Shown: positions 21,536-30,790 of the stretch, in pieces | Layout of the letters: each line of letters opens with the position of its first letter | Numbering within the stretch: position 1 is the stretch's first letter | NCBI RefSeq assembly: GCF_902806315.1 | Contig: NZ_CADCWD010000052.1 | Coordinates: forward strand, 1 to 64,000 | DNA from: an uncultured Sphingosinicella sp. | GTDB lineage: Bacteria > Pseudomonadota > Alphaproteobacteria > Sphingomonadales > Sphingomonadaceae | Length of the DNA stretch: 64,000 nt | Reading direction: 5' to 3' | Notes under the pieces: generated by a model | Seen by the model: only the letters and a program-made list of their open reading frames with translations | Databases searched by the model: none | What the model was told of the DNA's origin: nothing | Translations under genes and position numbers: made by a program

Positions 21536-23314
21536 ATGGCCGAACAGGATACCGCCCCCACTCCAGCCCTCCCGACGCTGGAGGACATGCAGCACTGGAC
21601 CTATGTCATGGGCCGGGCGCAGCAACTGATGATGGAGCATGTGGCCAAGCAGACCAGCGAAGCCGGCTCTAAGCTCGCGGCGGCGGAGCCCAAGGTGCCG
21701 CTCGGCACCTGGCCCGGAGCCGCCCTGTTCGCCGATCCGAGCAAGCTCGCCCAGGCGCAGGTCGACATGTGGACTCAGGGACTTTCGATCTGGCAGCGCG
21801 CGCTCGGCGGCCAGGTCGGCGCGCCGGAGCTGGCCGAGAAAGCGGACAAGGACAAGCGCTTCAACGCTCCGCAATGGCGGGATAACCCGCTCTTCGACAT
21901 GGTCCGGCAGAGCTACCTCCTGATCGCGGATCGCCTGCTCGGATCTGTGGAGGTGTTGGAAGGCATCACAGGGAAGCAGCGCGAGCAGTTGCGCTTCACG
22001 ACCCAAGCCTTTGTCGACGCGATGAGCCCGTCCAATTTCGCGCTCACCAACCCGCTGGTGCTGGAAAGGACGATCGAGACAAGGGGCGAGAACCTGCTCA
22101 AGGGTCTCGAGCACATGCTCCGCGACATTGAGAAAGGGCAGCTCACCCATACCGATCCCAACGCGTTCGAGGTAGGCCGCAACATCGCGACCACGCCCGG
22201 CAAGGTCGTCAAGCAGACGCCGCTCTATCAGCTCATCCAATATTCGCCGACGACCAAGGAAGTGCTGGAGACCCCGCTCATCATCTTCCCGCCCTGGATC
22301 AACCGCTTCTACATCCTCGATCTCAACGAGAAGAAGAGCTTCATCCGCTGGGCGGTGGCGCAGGGGCTGACGGTGTTCGTCGTCTCGTGGAAGTCGGCCG
22401 ACGAGACGCTCGCGGAAACGACGATGGACGATTACGTCCTCGCCCAGATCGAAGCGATTGATACCGTCCGGGACTTGCTCGGCGTCGAGCATGCGCATGC
22501 GATCGGCTATTGCGTCGCCGGCACCACGCTCGCGGCAACGCTCGCCTTGCTGGAAGCCCGCGCCGAGGCCGACAAGGTGGCGAGCGCCACCTTCTTCACT
22601 GCGCAGGTCGACTTTTCGGAAGCGGGCGATCTCAACATGTTCGTCAGCGACGACCAGATGCAGATGATCCAGCAGCTGTCCGGCAAGGGCTATATGGACG
22701 GCCGCTATATGGCGGCGACGTTCAACATGCTGCGCGGGCGCGACCTCATCTGGAACTATGTCACCAACAATTATCTGATGGGCGAGGATTACCCGCCGTT
22801 CGACCTGCTGCACTGGAACGGAGACACCACCAACCTGCCCGCCAAGTGGCACCAATCCTATCTTCGCGACCTTTACCGCGACAACAAGCTGGTCCAGCCG
22901 GGCGGCATCAGCGTCGGCGGAACCCCGATCCATATCGGCCGGGTGAAGACGCCCACTTATGTCCAGGCCGGCCGCGAGGATCATATCGCACCTGCGCACA
23001 GCGTCTGGAAAATCACCCGCCACTTCCAGGGCCCGTTGCGCTTCGTGCTCGCCGGCTCCGGCCATATCGCAGGCGTGGTGAACCCGCCCGAGGCGCAGAA
23101 ATACCAATATTGGGTCAATGAGGAAAAGGTCGACACGCTCGAGCAGTTCATCGAGGGCGCCAAGGAGACCAAGGGCAGCTGGTGGCCGGATTGGCTCGCC
23201 TGGATCCAGGCGCGCTCCGACGAGACGGTCTTCGCGATGGGCCCGCGCAAGCCGGGTGAGGGCAAGCTCCTTGCGCTGGGAGATGCTCCCGGGAGCTACG
23301 TCCGAGGACGTTGA
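21536..23314 (+). CDS. phaC: Class I poly(R)-hydroxyalkanoic acid synthase
   Basis: 'HAIGYCVAGTTLAATLALL' lipase-like box, 'PPWINRFYILDLNEKKSFIRWAVAQGLTVFVVSWKS', 'FVLAGSGHIAGVVNPP'. Confidence 0.96.
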   Translation: MAEQDTAPTPALPTLEDMQHWTYVMGRAQQLMMEHVAKQTSEAGSKLAAAEPKVPLGTWPGAALFADPSKLAQAQVDMWTQGLSIWQRALGGQVGAPELAEKADKDKRFNAPQWRDNPLFDMVRQSYLLIADRLLGSVEVLEGITGKQREQLRFTTQAFVDAMSPSNFALTNPLVLERTIETRGENLLKGLEHMLRDIEKGQLTHTDPNAFEVGRNIATTPGKVVKQTPLYQLIQYSPTTKEVLETPLIIFPPWINRFYILDLNEKKSFIRWAVAQGLTVFVVSWKSADETLAETTMDDYVLAQIEAIDTVRDLLGVEHAHAIGYCVAGTTLAATLALLEARAEADKVASATFFTAQVDFSEAGDLNMFVSDDQMQMIQQLSGKGYMDGRYMAATFNMLRGRDLIWNYVTNNYLMGEDYPPFDLLHWNGDTTNLPAKWHQSYLRDLYRDNKLVQPGGISVGGTPIHIGRVKTPTYVQAGREDHIAPAHSVWKITRHFQGPLRFVLAGSGHIAGVVNPPEAQKYQYWVNEEKVDTLEQFIEGAKETKGSWWPDWLAWIQARSDETVFAMGPRKPGEGKLLALGDAPGSYVRGR

Positions 23315-23332
23315 GCTCCGCTACGCCTCCAT

Positions 23333-23392
23333 GTTGCACTGCACAAAAAGTGCTTGCAATCGGGTGCCCGCTCGCCTAATTGTTGCACTGCA
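23333..23392. promoter_or_regulatory. Direct repeat GTTGCACTGCA (23333-23343 and 23382-23392) upstream of phasin
   Basis: Two exact 11-bp copies, 49 bp apart, in the phaC-phasin gap. Confidence 0.5.
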
Positions 23393-23410
23393 GCATTAGG
23401 GAGCAGTGTA

Positions 23411-24157
23411 ATGGCCGACCGCAAAGTCAAGGCAGGTGCATCCAAGGGTGTGAAGGCGAATGCCTCCGTGCTCGCGAACCCCGCCAAAGCTCCGAAGGCA
23501 CCCGCTGCGGCCGAATTCACCGCGTCGGAGCCGGTAACGGCGCCGCTCGCCACCGCGACGGCTTCGCTCGAAGTCGCCGAGATCGTCGCCTCTGCGCCGG
23601 TTGAAGTCGCGGAGCCCGTTGCCGACGCCGTGATCGAAGCCGCCGAGACCATCCAGACCCAAGCACAAGAAGGAACTACGACCATGAACCAGCAGATGAA
23701 CGACACGATCGAAATGAACCGCGAAGCCGGCCGCGTTGCCGCCGACAAGTTCCAGGCTGCTTTCGGTGACGTCAACGAGCGCACCAAGACCGCCATGGAG
23801 AAGAGCAGCCGCCTGATGGAAGAGATGACCGAGATCACCCGCGGCAACGTCGAGGCGATCGTCGCCTCCTCGAAGGTTGCGGCTCGCGGCGTCGAGACCC
23901 TCACCCAGGAAGCCGCCGACTTCGGCCGCCGCAGCTTCGAGGAGGCTTCCAGCACCCTCAAGAGCTTCGCCGAAGTGAAGTCGCCGACCGACTTCTTCCG
24001 CCTGCAGAGCGATTTCGCCCGCGCCCAGTTCGACGCGATGGTCTCCGAGACCTCGAAGATGAGCGAAGCGATGATCAAGCTCGCCGGCGAAGTCGCGCAG
24101 CCGATCACCAGCCGCTACACGGTTGCGGCCGAGCGCGTGAAGACGATCGCTCTCTAA
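23411..24157 (+). CDS. Phasin family protein with Ala/Val-rich N-terminal extension
   Basis: 'NREAGRVAADKFQAAFGDVNERTKTAMEKSSRLMEEMTEITRGNVEAIVASSKVAARGVETL'; downstream of phaC. Confidence 0.88.
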   Translation: MADRKVKAGASKGVKANASVLANPAKAPKAPAAAEFTASEPVTAPLATATASLEVAEIVASAPVEVAEPVADAVIEAAETIQTQAQEGTTTMNQQMNDTIEMNREAGRVAADKFQAAFGDVNERTKTAMEKSSRLMEEMTEITRGNVEAIVASSKVAARGVETLTQEAADFGRRSFEEASSTLKSFAEVKSPTDFFRLQSDFARAQFDAMVSETSKMSEAMIKLAGEVAQPITSRYTVAAERVKTIAL

Positions 24158-24181
24158 GCGATTGCTTCACTGCAAAGAATT

Positions 24182-24213
24182 GGGCGGCCCTCCCCTGGAG
24201 TGGCCGCCCTTTT
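24182..24213 (+). terminator. Rho-independent terminator after phasin
   Basis: GGGCGGCC-N12-GGCCGCCC-TTTT. Confidence 0.85.
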
Positions 24214-24310
24214 CGCATCCGGCGTGCCGCTGGGTCGTGCAGCTTTATCGACTGTAAACCACCTCAGACTCTTGTCGGGTGCCTGCCCTCTGCCATATTT
24301 AGGCGCTGTA

Positions 24311-24664
24311 ATGAGCATGCATGAATCGCTGATCACCGCCGCGGGCGAGCGGAAGGGAGACGATGAGGGAACCGGCCTCGGCGTCGCCACCCGCACGCGC
24401 ACCCGCACCAAGACTCCTTCGCCCTACAAGGTGCTGATGCTCAACGACGATTACACGCCGATGGAGTTCGTGGTGCTGTGCCTGCAGCGCTTCTTCAAAA
24501 TGGACATCGAGGATGCGACCCGGGTGATGCTGCACGTCCACCAGCGCGGTGTCGGCGTCTGCGGCATCTTCAGCTACGAGGTCGCCGAGACCAAGGTCAG
24601 CCAGGTGACCGACTTCGCCCGCGAGAACCAGCATCCGCTCCAGTGCACGCTGGAAAAGGCGTAG
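24311..24664 (+). CDS. clpS: ATP-dependent Clp protease adaptor ClpS
   Basis: '[59 protein letters not shown]'. Confidence 0.96.
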   Translation: MSMHESLITAAGERKGDDEGTGLGVATRTRTRTKTPSPYKVLMLNDDYTPMEFVVLCLQRFFKMDIEDATRVMLHVHQRGVGVCGIFSYEVAETKVSQVTDFARENQHPLQCTLEKA

Positions 24665-24708
24665 CGCCTCGCGCTTGCACCCCCAAGACAAAGTCTTAAG
24701 AGCCGCGC

Positions 24709-25992
24709 ATGGATCGCATCATCATTCGCGGCGGCAAGCCGCTCAACGGCAAGATCTGCATCTCGGGGGCTAAGAACGCGGCGCTCACGCTGCTTCCATG
24801 CGCGCTGCTGACCGATGAGCCGCTGACGCTCCGTAACCTTCCGCGTCTGGCGGACGTCGACAGTTTCGGGCATCTCCTCAACCAGCTCGGCGTATCGACC
24901 ACCGTCGAAGGCTCCAAGCCCGACGAGTTCGGGCGTGTGATGACGCTTCGCGCGTCCAACATCAGCTCGACGGTCGCCCCGTACGACATCGTGCGCAAGA
25001 TGCGCGCCTCCATCCTGGTGCTGGGGCCTCTGCTCGCCCGCGCCGGTGAGGCCACGGTTTCGCTGCCAGGCGGCTGCGCAATCGGCATGCGTCCGGTCGA
25101 TCTCCACCTGAAGGCGCTGGAGGCGCTCGGCGCCGAGATCGAAATCGCAGCCGGCTACGTGAAGGCGACCGCCCCGAAGGGCGGCCTCGTTGGAGGAACG
25201 ATCAGCTTCCCCATCGTCTCCGTTGGAGCGACCGAAAACGCGCTGATGGCGGCGGTGCTCGCCAAGGGCACGACCACCATCGAAAATGCCGCGCGCGAGC
25301 CCGAGATTACCGACCTCGCCAAGTGCCTGATCGCCATGGGCGCGCGCATCGACGGGCTGCGCACCGACACGCTCACCATCGAAGGCGTGCCCGAACTCAA
25401 CGGCGCCACCTATTCGGTGATGCCCGACCGGATCGAAGCGGGCAGCTATGCCTGCGCGGCGCTCATAACCGGCGGTTCGCTGGAGCTGGTCGGCGCGCGC
25501 AAGGAAACGATGCCCGCTATCCTCTCCGGCCTGCAGGATGCGGGCGGGATCATCGAGGATGTGCGCGGCGGCATCAAGGTGAGCGCGGATGGCGGCATCA
25601 AGCCGCTCTCCCTCTCGACCGCTCCCTTCCCCGCTTTCCCGACCGACATGCAGGCGCAGTTCATGGCCATGCTGAGCCTCGCGCACGGCACCAGCCTCTT
25701 GACCGAGACGATCTTCGAAAACCGCTACATGCACGTTCCGGAGCTGAACCGCATGGGCGCGGACATCGGCGTTCGCGGGCGGTCCGCGGTGGTGCGCGGC
25801 GTCGAGAAGCTTCACGGCGCCCCTGTGATGGCGACCGACCTGCGCGCATCCATGGGCCTGGTGCTCGCCGGCCTCGCCGCCGAAGGCGAGACCCAGGTCG
25901 GCCGCGTCTACCATCTCGACCGCGGTTACGAGCGCCTGGAAGAGAAGCTTCAGGCCGTCGGCGCCGACATCGAGCGCGCAAGCGACGGCTAA
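24709..25992 (+). CDS. murA: UDP-N-acetylglucosamine 1-carboxyvinyltransferase
   Basis: '[34 protein letters not shown]', '[24 protein letters not shown]'. Confidence 0.96.
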   Translation: MDRIIIRGGKPLNGKICISGAKNAALTLLPCALLTDEPLTLRNLPRLADVDSFGHLLNQLGVSTTVEGSKPDEFGRVMTLRASNISSTVAPYDIVRKMRASILVLGPLLARAGEATVSLPGGCAIGMRPVDLHLKALEALGAEIEIAAGYVKATAPKGGLVGGTISFPIVSVGATENALMAAVLAKGTTTIENAAREPEITDLAKCLIAMGARIDGLRTDTLTIEGVPELNGATYSVMPDRIEAGSYACAALITGGSLELVGARKETMPAILSGLQDAGGIIEDVRGGIKVSADGGIKPLSLSTAPFPAFPTDMQAQFMAMLSLAHGTSLLTETIFENRYMHVPELNRMGADIGVRGRSAVVRGVEKLHGAPVMATDLRASMGLVLAGLAAEGETQVGRVYHLDRGYERLEEKLQAVGADIERASDG

Positions 25993-26022
25993 AGGCCGGG
26001 CGCGAACGCCCGGCCTCGTCGT

Positions 26023-27024
26023 TCAGCGTTCGCTGTCGAGGAACGCCATCTGCTGCGCGGGGTAGCGTTCGCCCGCGGCGGCTCCCTTGGGCACCGCCGC
26101 TTCGATCGCGGCCAGATCCTCTGGCGAGAGCTTCACGCGGACGCTGCCGAGAGCGTCCGTCAGCTGATCCGCGCGACGAGCGCCGACCAGCGGCACAATG
26201 TCTTCGCCTTGCGCCGCCACCCAGGCGATGGCGATCTCGGCGGGGCTGTGGCCCCGCTCCTCCGCAACCCTCCGGAGCGCGGCCGCGAGTGCCAGGTTCC
26301 GCTCGACATTGCCTTCCTGGAATCGCGGGATCATGGCGCGGAAATCGCCCGGGGCCGCCTTGCCCGGCTGCCAACTTCCCGTGATCAAGCCCCGCGACAG
26401 CACGCCATAAGCGGTGATCCCGATGCCGAGCCGCCGCGCTTCCGGCAGGATCGCCTCTTCTATGCCGCGCGACAGCAAGGAATATTCGATCTGCAGGTCC
26501 GCGATCGGCTGCGCGGCTGCGGCACGCTGGAGCGTTTCCACGCCCACTTCCGACAGACCGATGTGGCGGACATAGCCGGCCTGGATCAACTCGGAGATCG
26601 CGCCCAAAGTCTCCTCGATCGGCACGTCGGGATCAAGTCGTGCTGGACGGTATATGTCGACATAGTCGAGGCCCAGCCTCTGCAAGGAGTAAGCGAGGAA
26701 GTTCTTCACCGCGACGGGGCGGGAATCATAGCCGATGAACCCGCCGCCCGGATCGCGAAGCGCCCCGAACTTTAGGCTCACCACGGCGTCGTCCCGCCGG
26801 CGCCCCTTGAGCGCGCGGCCGAGCAGCATCTCATTATGGCCGATGCCGTAAAAGTCGCCCGTATCCAGCAAGGTCACTCCCGCATCGAGTGCGGCATGGA
26901 TGGTGGCGATGCCGTCCACCTCCCGCGCCGCATCGGCGGGACCATACATTCCGGACATGCCCATCAGGCCCAGCCCGAGGGCGGACACTTGCGGGCCATC
27001 TCGGCCAAGTCTGCGCACTTCCAT
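26023..27024 (-). CDS. Aldo/keto reductase
   Basis: 'MEVRRLGRDGPQVSALGLGLMGMSGMYG', 'ALDAGVTLLDTGDFYGIGHNEMLLGRALKGRRRDDAVVSLKFG'. Confidence 0.92.
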   Translation of the reverse strand: MEVRRLGRDGPQVSALGLGLMGMSGMYGPADAAREVDGIATIHAALDAGVTLLDTGDFYGIGHNEMLLGRALKGRRRDDAVVSLKFGALRDPGGGFIGYDSRPVAVKNFLAYSLQRLGLDYVDIYRPARLDPDVPIEETLGAISELIQAGYVRHIGLSEVGVETLQRAAAAQPIADLQIEYSLLSRGIEEAILPEARRLGIGITAYGVLSRGLITGSWQPGKAAPGDFRAMIPRFQEGNVERNLALAAALRRVAEERGHSPAEIAIAWVAAQGEDIVPLVGARRADQLTDALGSVRVKLSPEDLAAIEAAVPKGAAAGERYPAQQMAFLDSER

Positions 27025-27084
27025 TTCCTGTCTCCTGAAGATCGAGTGATGCTCCGGCCTGCGAGCAACACCGATATACGCGTG

Positions 27085-27097
27085 CGCACACTGTGCG
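27085..27097. promoter_or_regulatory. Palindrome CGCACA-C-TGTGCG between AKR and LysR (candidate LysR site)
   Basis: Perfect 6+1+6 inverted repeat in the divergent intergenic region. Confidence 0.4.
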
Positions 27098-27140
27098 ATA
27101 AGGTGGGCAGACCAGCACGGGCTGTGCGGAGGTAAGAACA

Positions 27141-28061
27141 ATGCAGGATGCCGAGCTTCAGGATCTTCTCGCCTTTGCCGCCGTCGCTCGGTCCAAAAGC
27201 TTCCGGGGCGCGGCCGGCCAGCAGGGCGTCTCCGCCTCCGGACTCAGTGCTGCAGTCCGCCGGCTTGAGGACCGGCTCGGCGTGCGCCTACTGAACAGGA
27301 CGACTCGCAGCGTCACTCCAACCGATGCGGGCGCGCGGCTGCTCGACCGGTTGGGCCCGGCACTCTCTTCGGTCAGCGACGCGGTGGACAGCGTGAACAG
27401 CTATCGCGACACGCCGACGGGCACGCTCCGCTTGAATGTGCCCGGCGTGGTCGCCGACCTCATCCTGCCCGACATCCTTGCCCGCTTCATGGCGGCCCAT
27501 CCGGCGATCCGGGTTGAAGTAATGGCGGAGGACAGCTTCGTCGACGTGCTCGGGCAGGGTTTCGACGCAGGCGTCCGGTATGACGAGCGGCTGGAGAAGG
27601 ACATGATCGCGGTGCCGATCGGGCCGCGGCTCGATCGCTATGCCTGCGTCGCCGCTCCGTCGTATCTGGAGCGCCACGGGCGCCCGCAGCACCCGCACGA
27701 CCTGCTGCAGCATCAGTGCATTCGCCACCGCTTCTCGCACGGCGTGAGCCTACCCTGGGAGTTCGAGCGCAGCGGTGAGCTGGTGAAGATCACGCCCAAG
27801 GGCCCGCTGGTGACCAACCGGCTCGCCCTCCAGCGCGCTGCCGTCGTCGCCGGCTTTGGCATCGCGGCAAGCTTCGTCGGCTTCTACGCCGACCTCATCG
27901 AAAGCGGCGCGGTCGAGGAAATCCTGATCGATTGGGCCGAGCCCTTCTCGGGCCCTTTCCTCTTCTATGCGGAGCGGCGGCACATGCCGGCGCCGCTCCG
28001 CGCCTTTGTCGATTTCATCCGCGAGGATCAGCGGCGGCTTCAGTCGACCGCGCTCAGCTGA
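27141..28061 (+). CDS. LysR family transcriptional regulator
   Basis: N-terminal HTH 'LLAFAAVARSKSFRGAAGQQGVSASGLSAAVRRLEDRLGVRLLNRTTRSV'; divergent from the AKR gene. Confidence 0.93.
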   Translation: MQDAELQDLLAFAAVARSKSFRGAAGQQGVSASGLSAAVRRLEDRLGVRLLNRTTRSVTPTDAGARLLDRLGPALSSVSDAVDSVNSYRDTPTGTLRLNVPGVVADLILPDILARFMAAHPAIRVEVMAEDSFVDVLGQGFDAGVRYDERLEKDMIAVPIGPRLDRYACVAAPSYLERHGRPQHPHDLLQHQCIRHRFSHGVSLPWEFERSGELVKITPKGPLVTNRLALQRAAVVAGFGIAASFVGFYADLIESGAVEEILIDWAEPFSGPFLFYAERRHMPAPLRAFVDFIREDQRRLQSTALS

Positions 28062-29395
28062 CGCTCGCCGCCAAGTTTGTGGACGCGGCCGTGCTTCATG
28101 ACGAAGCCGACATTCTCGAGCAGCCGCACATTCTGCGTCGGATCGCCCTCCACGGCGATAATGTCCGCGTCCTTGCCCGCTTCGATCGTTCCGATCCGGT
28201 CGAGACGGCCAAGCAGGGTGGCGGCGTCGACGGTGGCGGAGCGGATGGCGGCCATGGGCGCCATGCCGTTGCGAACCATGAGCGCGAATTCCTGCGCATT
28301 GTCGCCGTGTCGGCTCACCCCGCTGTCGGTGCCGAACGCGATCTTGATGTTCTCACGCACGGCCCGCGCGAAACTGCGCTCCGCATTTCCGGCCGCTTCA
28401 CGAGCCTTGTCGAATTGCGCCTGGGTGAGAGCGCCCCTCTGCCCGTCCGCAACCGCGGCCGCCGGCGCCACCAAAGTTGGCACATAATAGGCACCGCTCT
28501 GGCGATAGAGGCGGAAGGTCTCGTCGTTGGTGAAGGTGCCGTGCTCGATCGAGTCGACGCCTGCCCTGAGGGCCGCGTTTATGCCGTCGACCCCGTGGGC
28601 GTGAGCGGCAACGCGGCGGCCGAACGACTTGGCCGTCTCGACGATCGCCGCCATCTCGTCCGGCAGCATCTGCTGGTTGAGGCCGCCCGCGACATTGGAA
28701 AGGACGCCGCCGGTCGCGGCGATCTTGATCACCTCGGCGCCTAACGAGATCTGGTCGCGCACGGCCCGCCGACAGTCGGCGGGGCCGTTGCAAGTGTTGA
28801 TCACGCGCTCGGCCTCGATGTGGTAAAGATCGCGATTGAGCCCGTTGCGCGGATCGCTGTGGCCGCCGGAAACGGAAAGCCCCTGGCCGGCCGCGACGAT
28901 CGTCGGCCCCGCAAACATTCCCTGGTTGATCGCGTCGCGCAGCGAGAAGATGAGCCGCGGATTGTTGCCGAGATCGCGCACCGTCGTGAAACCCGCGAGC
29001 AGCGTCCGCCGCGCGTTGACCTGCGCGGTATAGGCTTCGTCCTCATAGTCCCGCACGCTGGCCTGCAGCCGTGCCTGGATGCGGTCATCCAGGCCTCGCA
29101 TGTGAACGTGCATGTCGATCAGGCCCGGCAACACCGTTGCTGCGCGAAGATCCACGACCCGAGCGCCCGGCACATCGACGAAGCCGTCACGCACCTCGCC
29201 GATGCGGTTGCCCCGGACGACGACGCTGGCATTGCGGCGCGGCGTCTGGCCGGGAACAGCGATGAGGGTGCCGGCGTGGATCACGGTCACCACCTCAGCC
29301 TGCGCCGGGGCTGCCGGGGCTGCCGGCGTCTGCGCGAGTGCGGGCGCCGAGAGGGCAAGAGCGGCGGTGGCGGCGAAAAGGCTGGCGAACTTCAT
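28040..29395 (-). CDS. Secreted amidohydrolase family protein
   Basis: Signal peptide MKFASLFAATAALALSAPALAQ; 'VLPGLIDMHVHMRG', 'AHAHGVDGINAALRAGVDSIEHGT', 'FGTDSGV'. Confidence 0.9.
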   Translation of the reverse strand: MKFASLFAATAALALSAPALAQTPAAPAAPAQAEVVTVIHAGTLIAVPGQTPRRNASVVVRGNRIGEVRDGFVDVPGARVVDLRAATVLPGLIDMHVHMRGLDDRIQARLQASVRDYEDEAYTAQVNARRTLLAGFTTVRDLGNNPRLIFSLRDAINQGMFAGPTIVAAGQGLSVSGGHSDPRNGLNRDLYHIEAERVINTCNGPADCRRAVRDQISLGAEVIKIAATGGVLSNVAGGLNQQMLPDEMAAIVETAKSFGRRVAAHAHGVDGINAALRAGVDSIEHGTFTNDETFRLYRQSGAYYVPTLVAPAAAVADGQRGALTQAQFDKAREAAGNAERSFARAVRENIKIAFGTDSGVSRHGDNAQEFALMVRNGMAPMAAIRSATVDAATLLGRLDRIGTIEAGKDADIIAVEGDPTQNVRLLENVGFVMKHGRVHKLGGERQLSAVD

Positions 29396-29455
29396 GGCAA
29401 TCTTCCCCTGTTCTGTTTGCGACAGGAAAGACGAGCGGGCGCTCCGGTTCAAGCC

Positions 29456-30709
29456 CTAAGCGGCCACTTCCACCGTATGGATCAGCAAACCGACGAGCCC
29501 GCCGACGATCGTGCCGTTGATGCGGATATATTGGAGGTCGCGTCCGACCGCATTTTCGAGCCGGCCGGTGATCGTGCGCGCGTCCCATCCGCGGATCGTG
29601 TCGGAGACGAGGGCGACAATGCCGCTCCCGTAGGCGGCCACAGCCCCGACCACGGCGCGGCGGGCGAAGGTGTTGATCGTCCCCTTGAGTCGCTGATCCT
29701 GCTGAAGCGTCGCGCCGAGCTGGCGCAGGGCGTCGCCGAACTTGCCTGCCATGGTCGCCTCCGGGTCCCGCGCCGCCTTGAGGAGCCCGGCACGCGCTTT
29801 TTCCCAAAGGCCCTCGATCCAGTCTGCGACGGCCTTGTTGCCGATGATCTCGTTCTTCATCTCCTCGACCTTGGCGCGCATCTCGGGGTCGTTCTGCAGC
29901 TTCCAGGCAAGGTCCGCCATCGCCTCCTCGGCCTTGAGGCGGAGCGGGTGATTGGTGTCGATAGCCATGTCGATGGTGAGCTTCCGCAGGCCATCGATGA
30001 TACCGTTGGAGAGGCGCTCGTCGATGCCGGCGAACTTCATCATCCAGTTGGCGCGCTTGCGCACCAGGTCGCGGATCATGTCCTCGTTGGCGTCGAGCGT
30101 GCGGCCTGCCCAGGTGATGATGCCGTCGAGGATCGGGATGTGCCGGTCTTCGTCGATCGCCGCTTCCATGCTCTGGCCGACCATCGGCGAGGCCTCCATC
30201 GCGCGGAGGCGGCTCGCCACCGCACCCTTCACCATCCCGCCCAGCCGCTCCTGATCGAGCGCCTCGAGGATGTTGGCCACCAGCCGGGAGGCGCCCTCGC
30301 GAAGCCGCCCTTCGCCGGGCGGGCTGACAAGGAAGCGCCCGAGCGCGCCCGCGACGTCGATGCCGCGCATTCGCCGGGCGACCACCGAGGGCGTGAGAAA
30401 ATTGTCCTTCAGGAATTGCGCCAGCGTGTTCGCGATGCGGTCCTTGTTCCGGGGGATGATCGCGGTGTGCGGGATCGGGAGGCCGAGCGGGTGGCGGAAG
30501 AGCGCGGTCACCGCGAACCAGTCGGCCAGCCCGCCGACCATCGCAGCTTCGGCAAAGGCGCGGACGAAGCCCCAGGCCGGGTGCACCTCGTCATAGCGTG
30601 AGGCGAGCAGGAACAGCGCGCCCATCGCGACGAGCATGCCGGTCGCGATGACCCGCATCCCGCGAACGCCGCCCTGCGCCGGATTGAAGGCTCTCAACGA
30701 GAGCTTCAC
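29456..30709 (-). CDS. DUF445 family membrane protein
   Basis: 'AAMVGGLADWFAVTALFRHPLGLPIPHTAIIPRNKDRIANTLAQFLKDNFLTP'. Confidence 0.88.
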   Translation of the reverse strand: MKLSLRAFNPAQGGVRGMRVIATGMLVAMGALFLLASRYDEVHPAWGFVRAFAEAAMVGGLADWFAVTALFRHPLGLPIPHTAIIPRNKDRIANTLAQFLKDNFLTPSVVARRMRGIDVAGALGRFLVSPPGEGRLREGASRLVANILEALDQERLGGMVKGAVASRLRAMEASPMVGQSMEAAIDEDRHIPILDGIITWAGRTLDANEDMIRDLVRKRANWMMKFAGIDERLSNGIIDGLRKLTIDMAIDTNHPLRLKAEEAMADLAWKLQNDPEMRAKVEEMKNEIIGNKAVADWIEGLWEKARAGLLKAARDPEATMAGKFGDALRQLGATLQQDQRLKGTINTFARRAVVGAVAAYGSGIVALVSDTIRGWDARTITGRLENAVGRDLQYIRINGTIVGGLVGLLIHTVEVAA

Positions 30710-30790
30710 GTGGTCGGGACCAGACGGGGAAACCGGCCGGGCGGCTGGAACAGGCTCATGCCTGCTTCAAATCGCCCGGCCCGCTTTGGT

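Noticed and set aside
20729-23107. 792-aa minus-strand ORF opposite pdeM/phaC
   Set aside because: Antisense artefact over two confidently assigned plus-strand genes.
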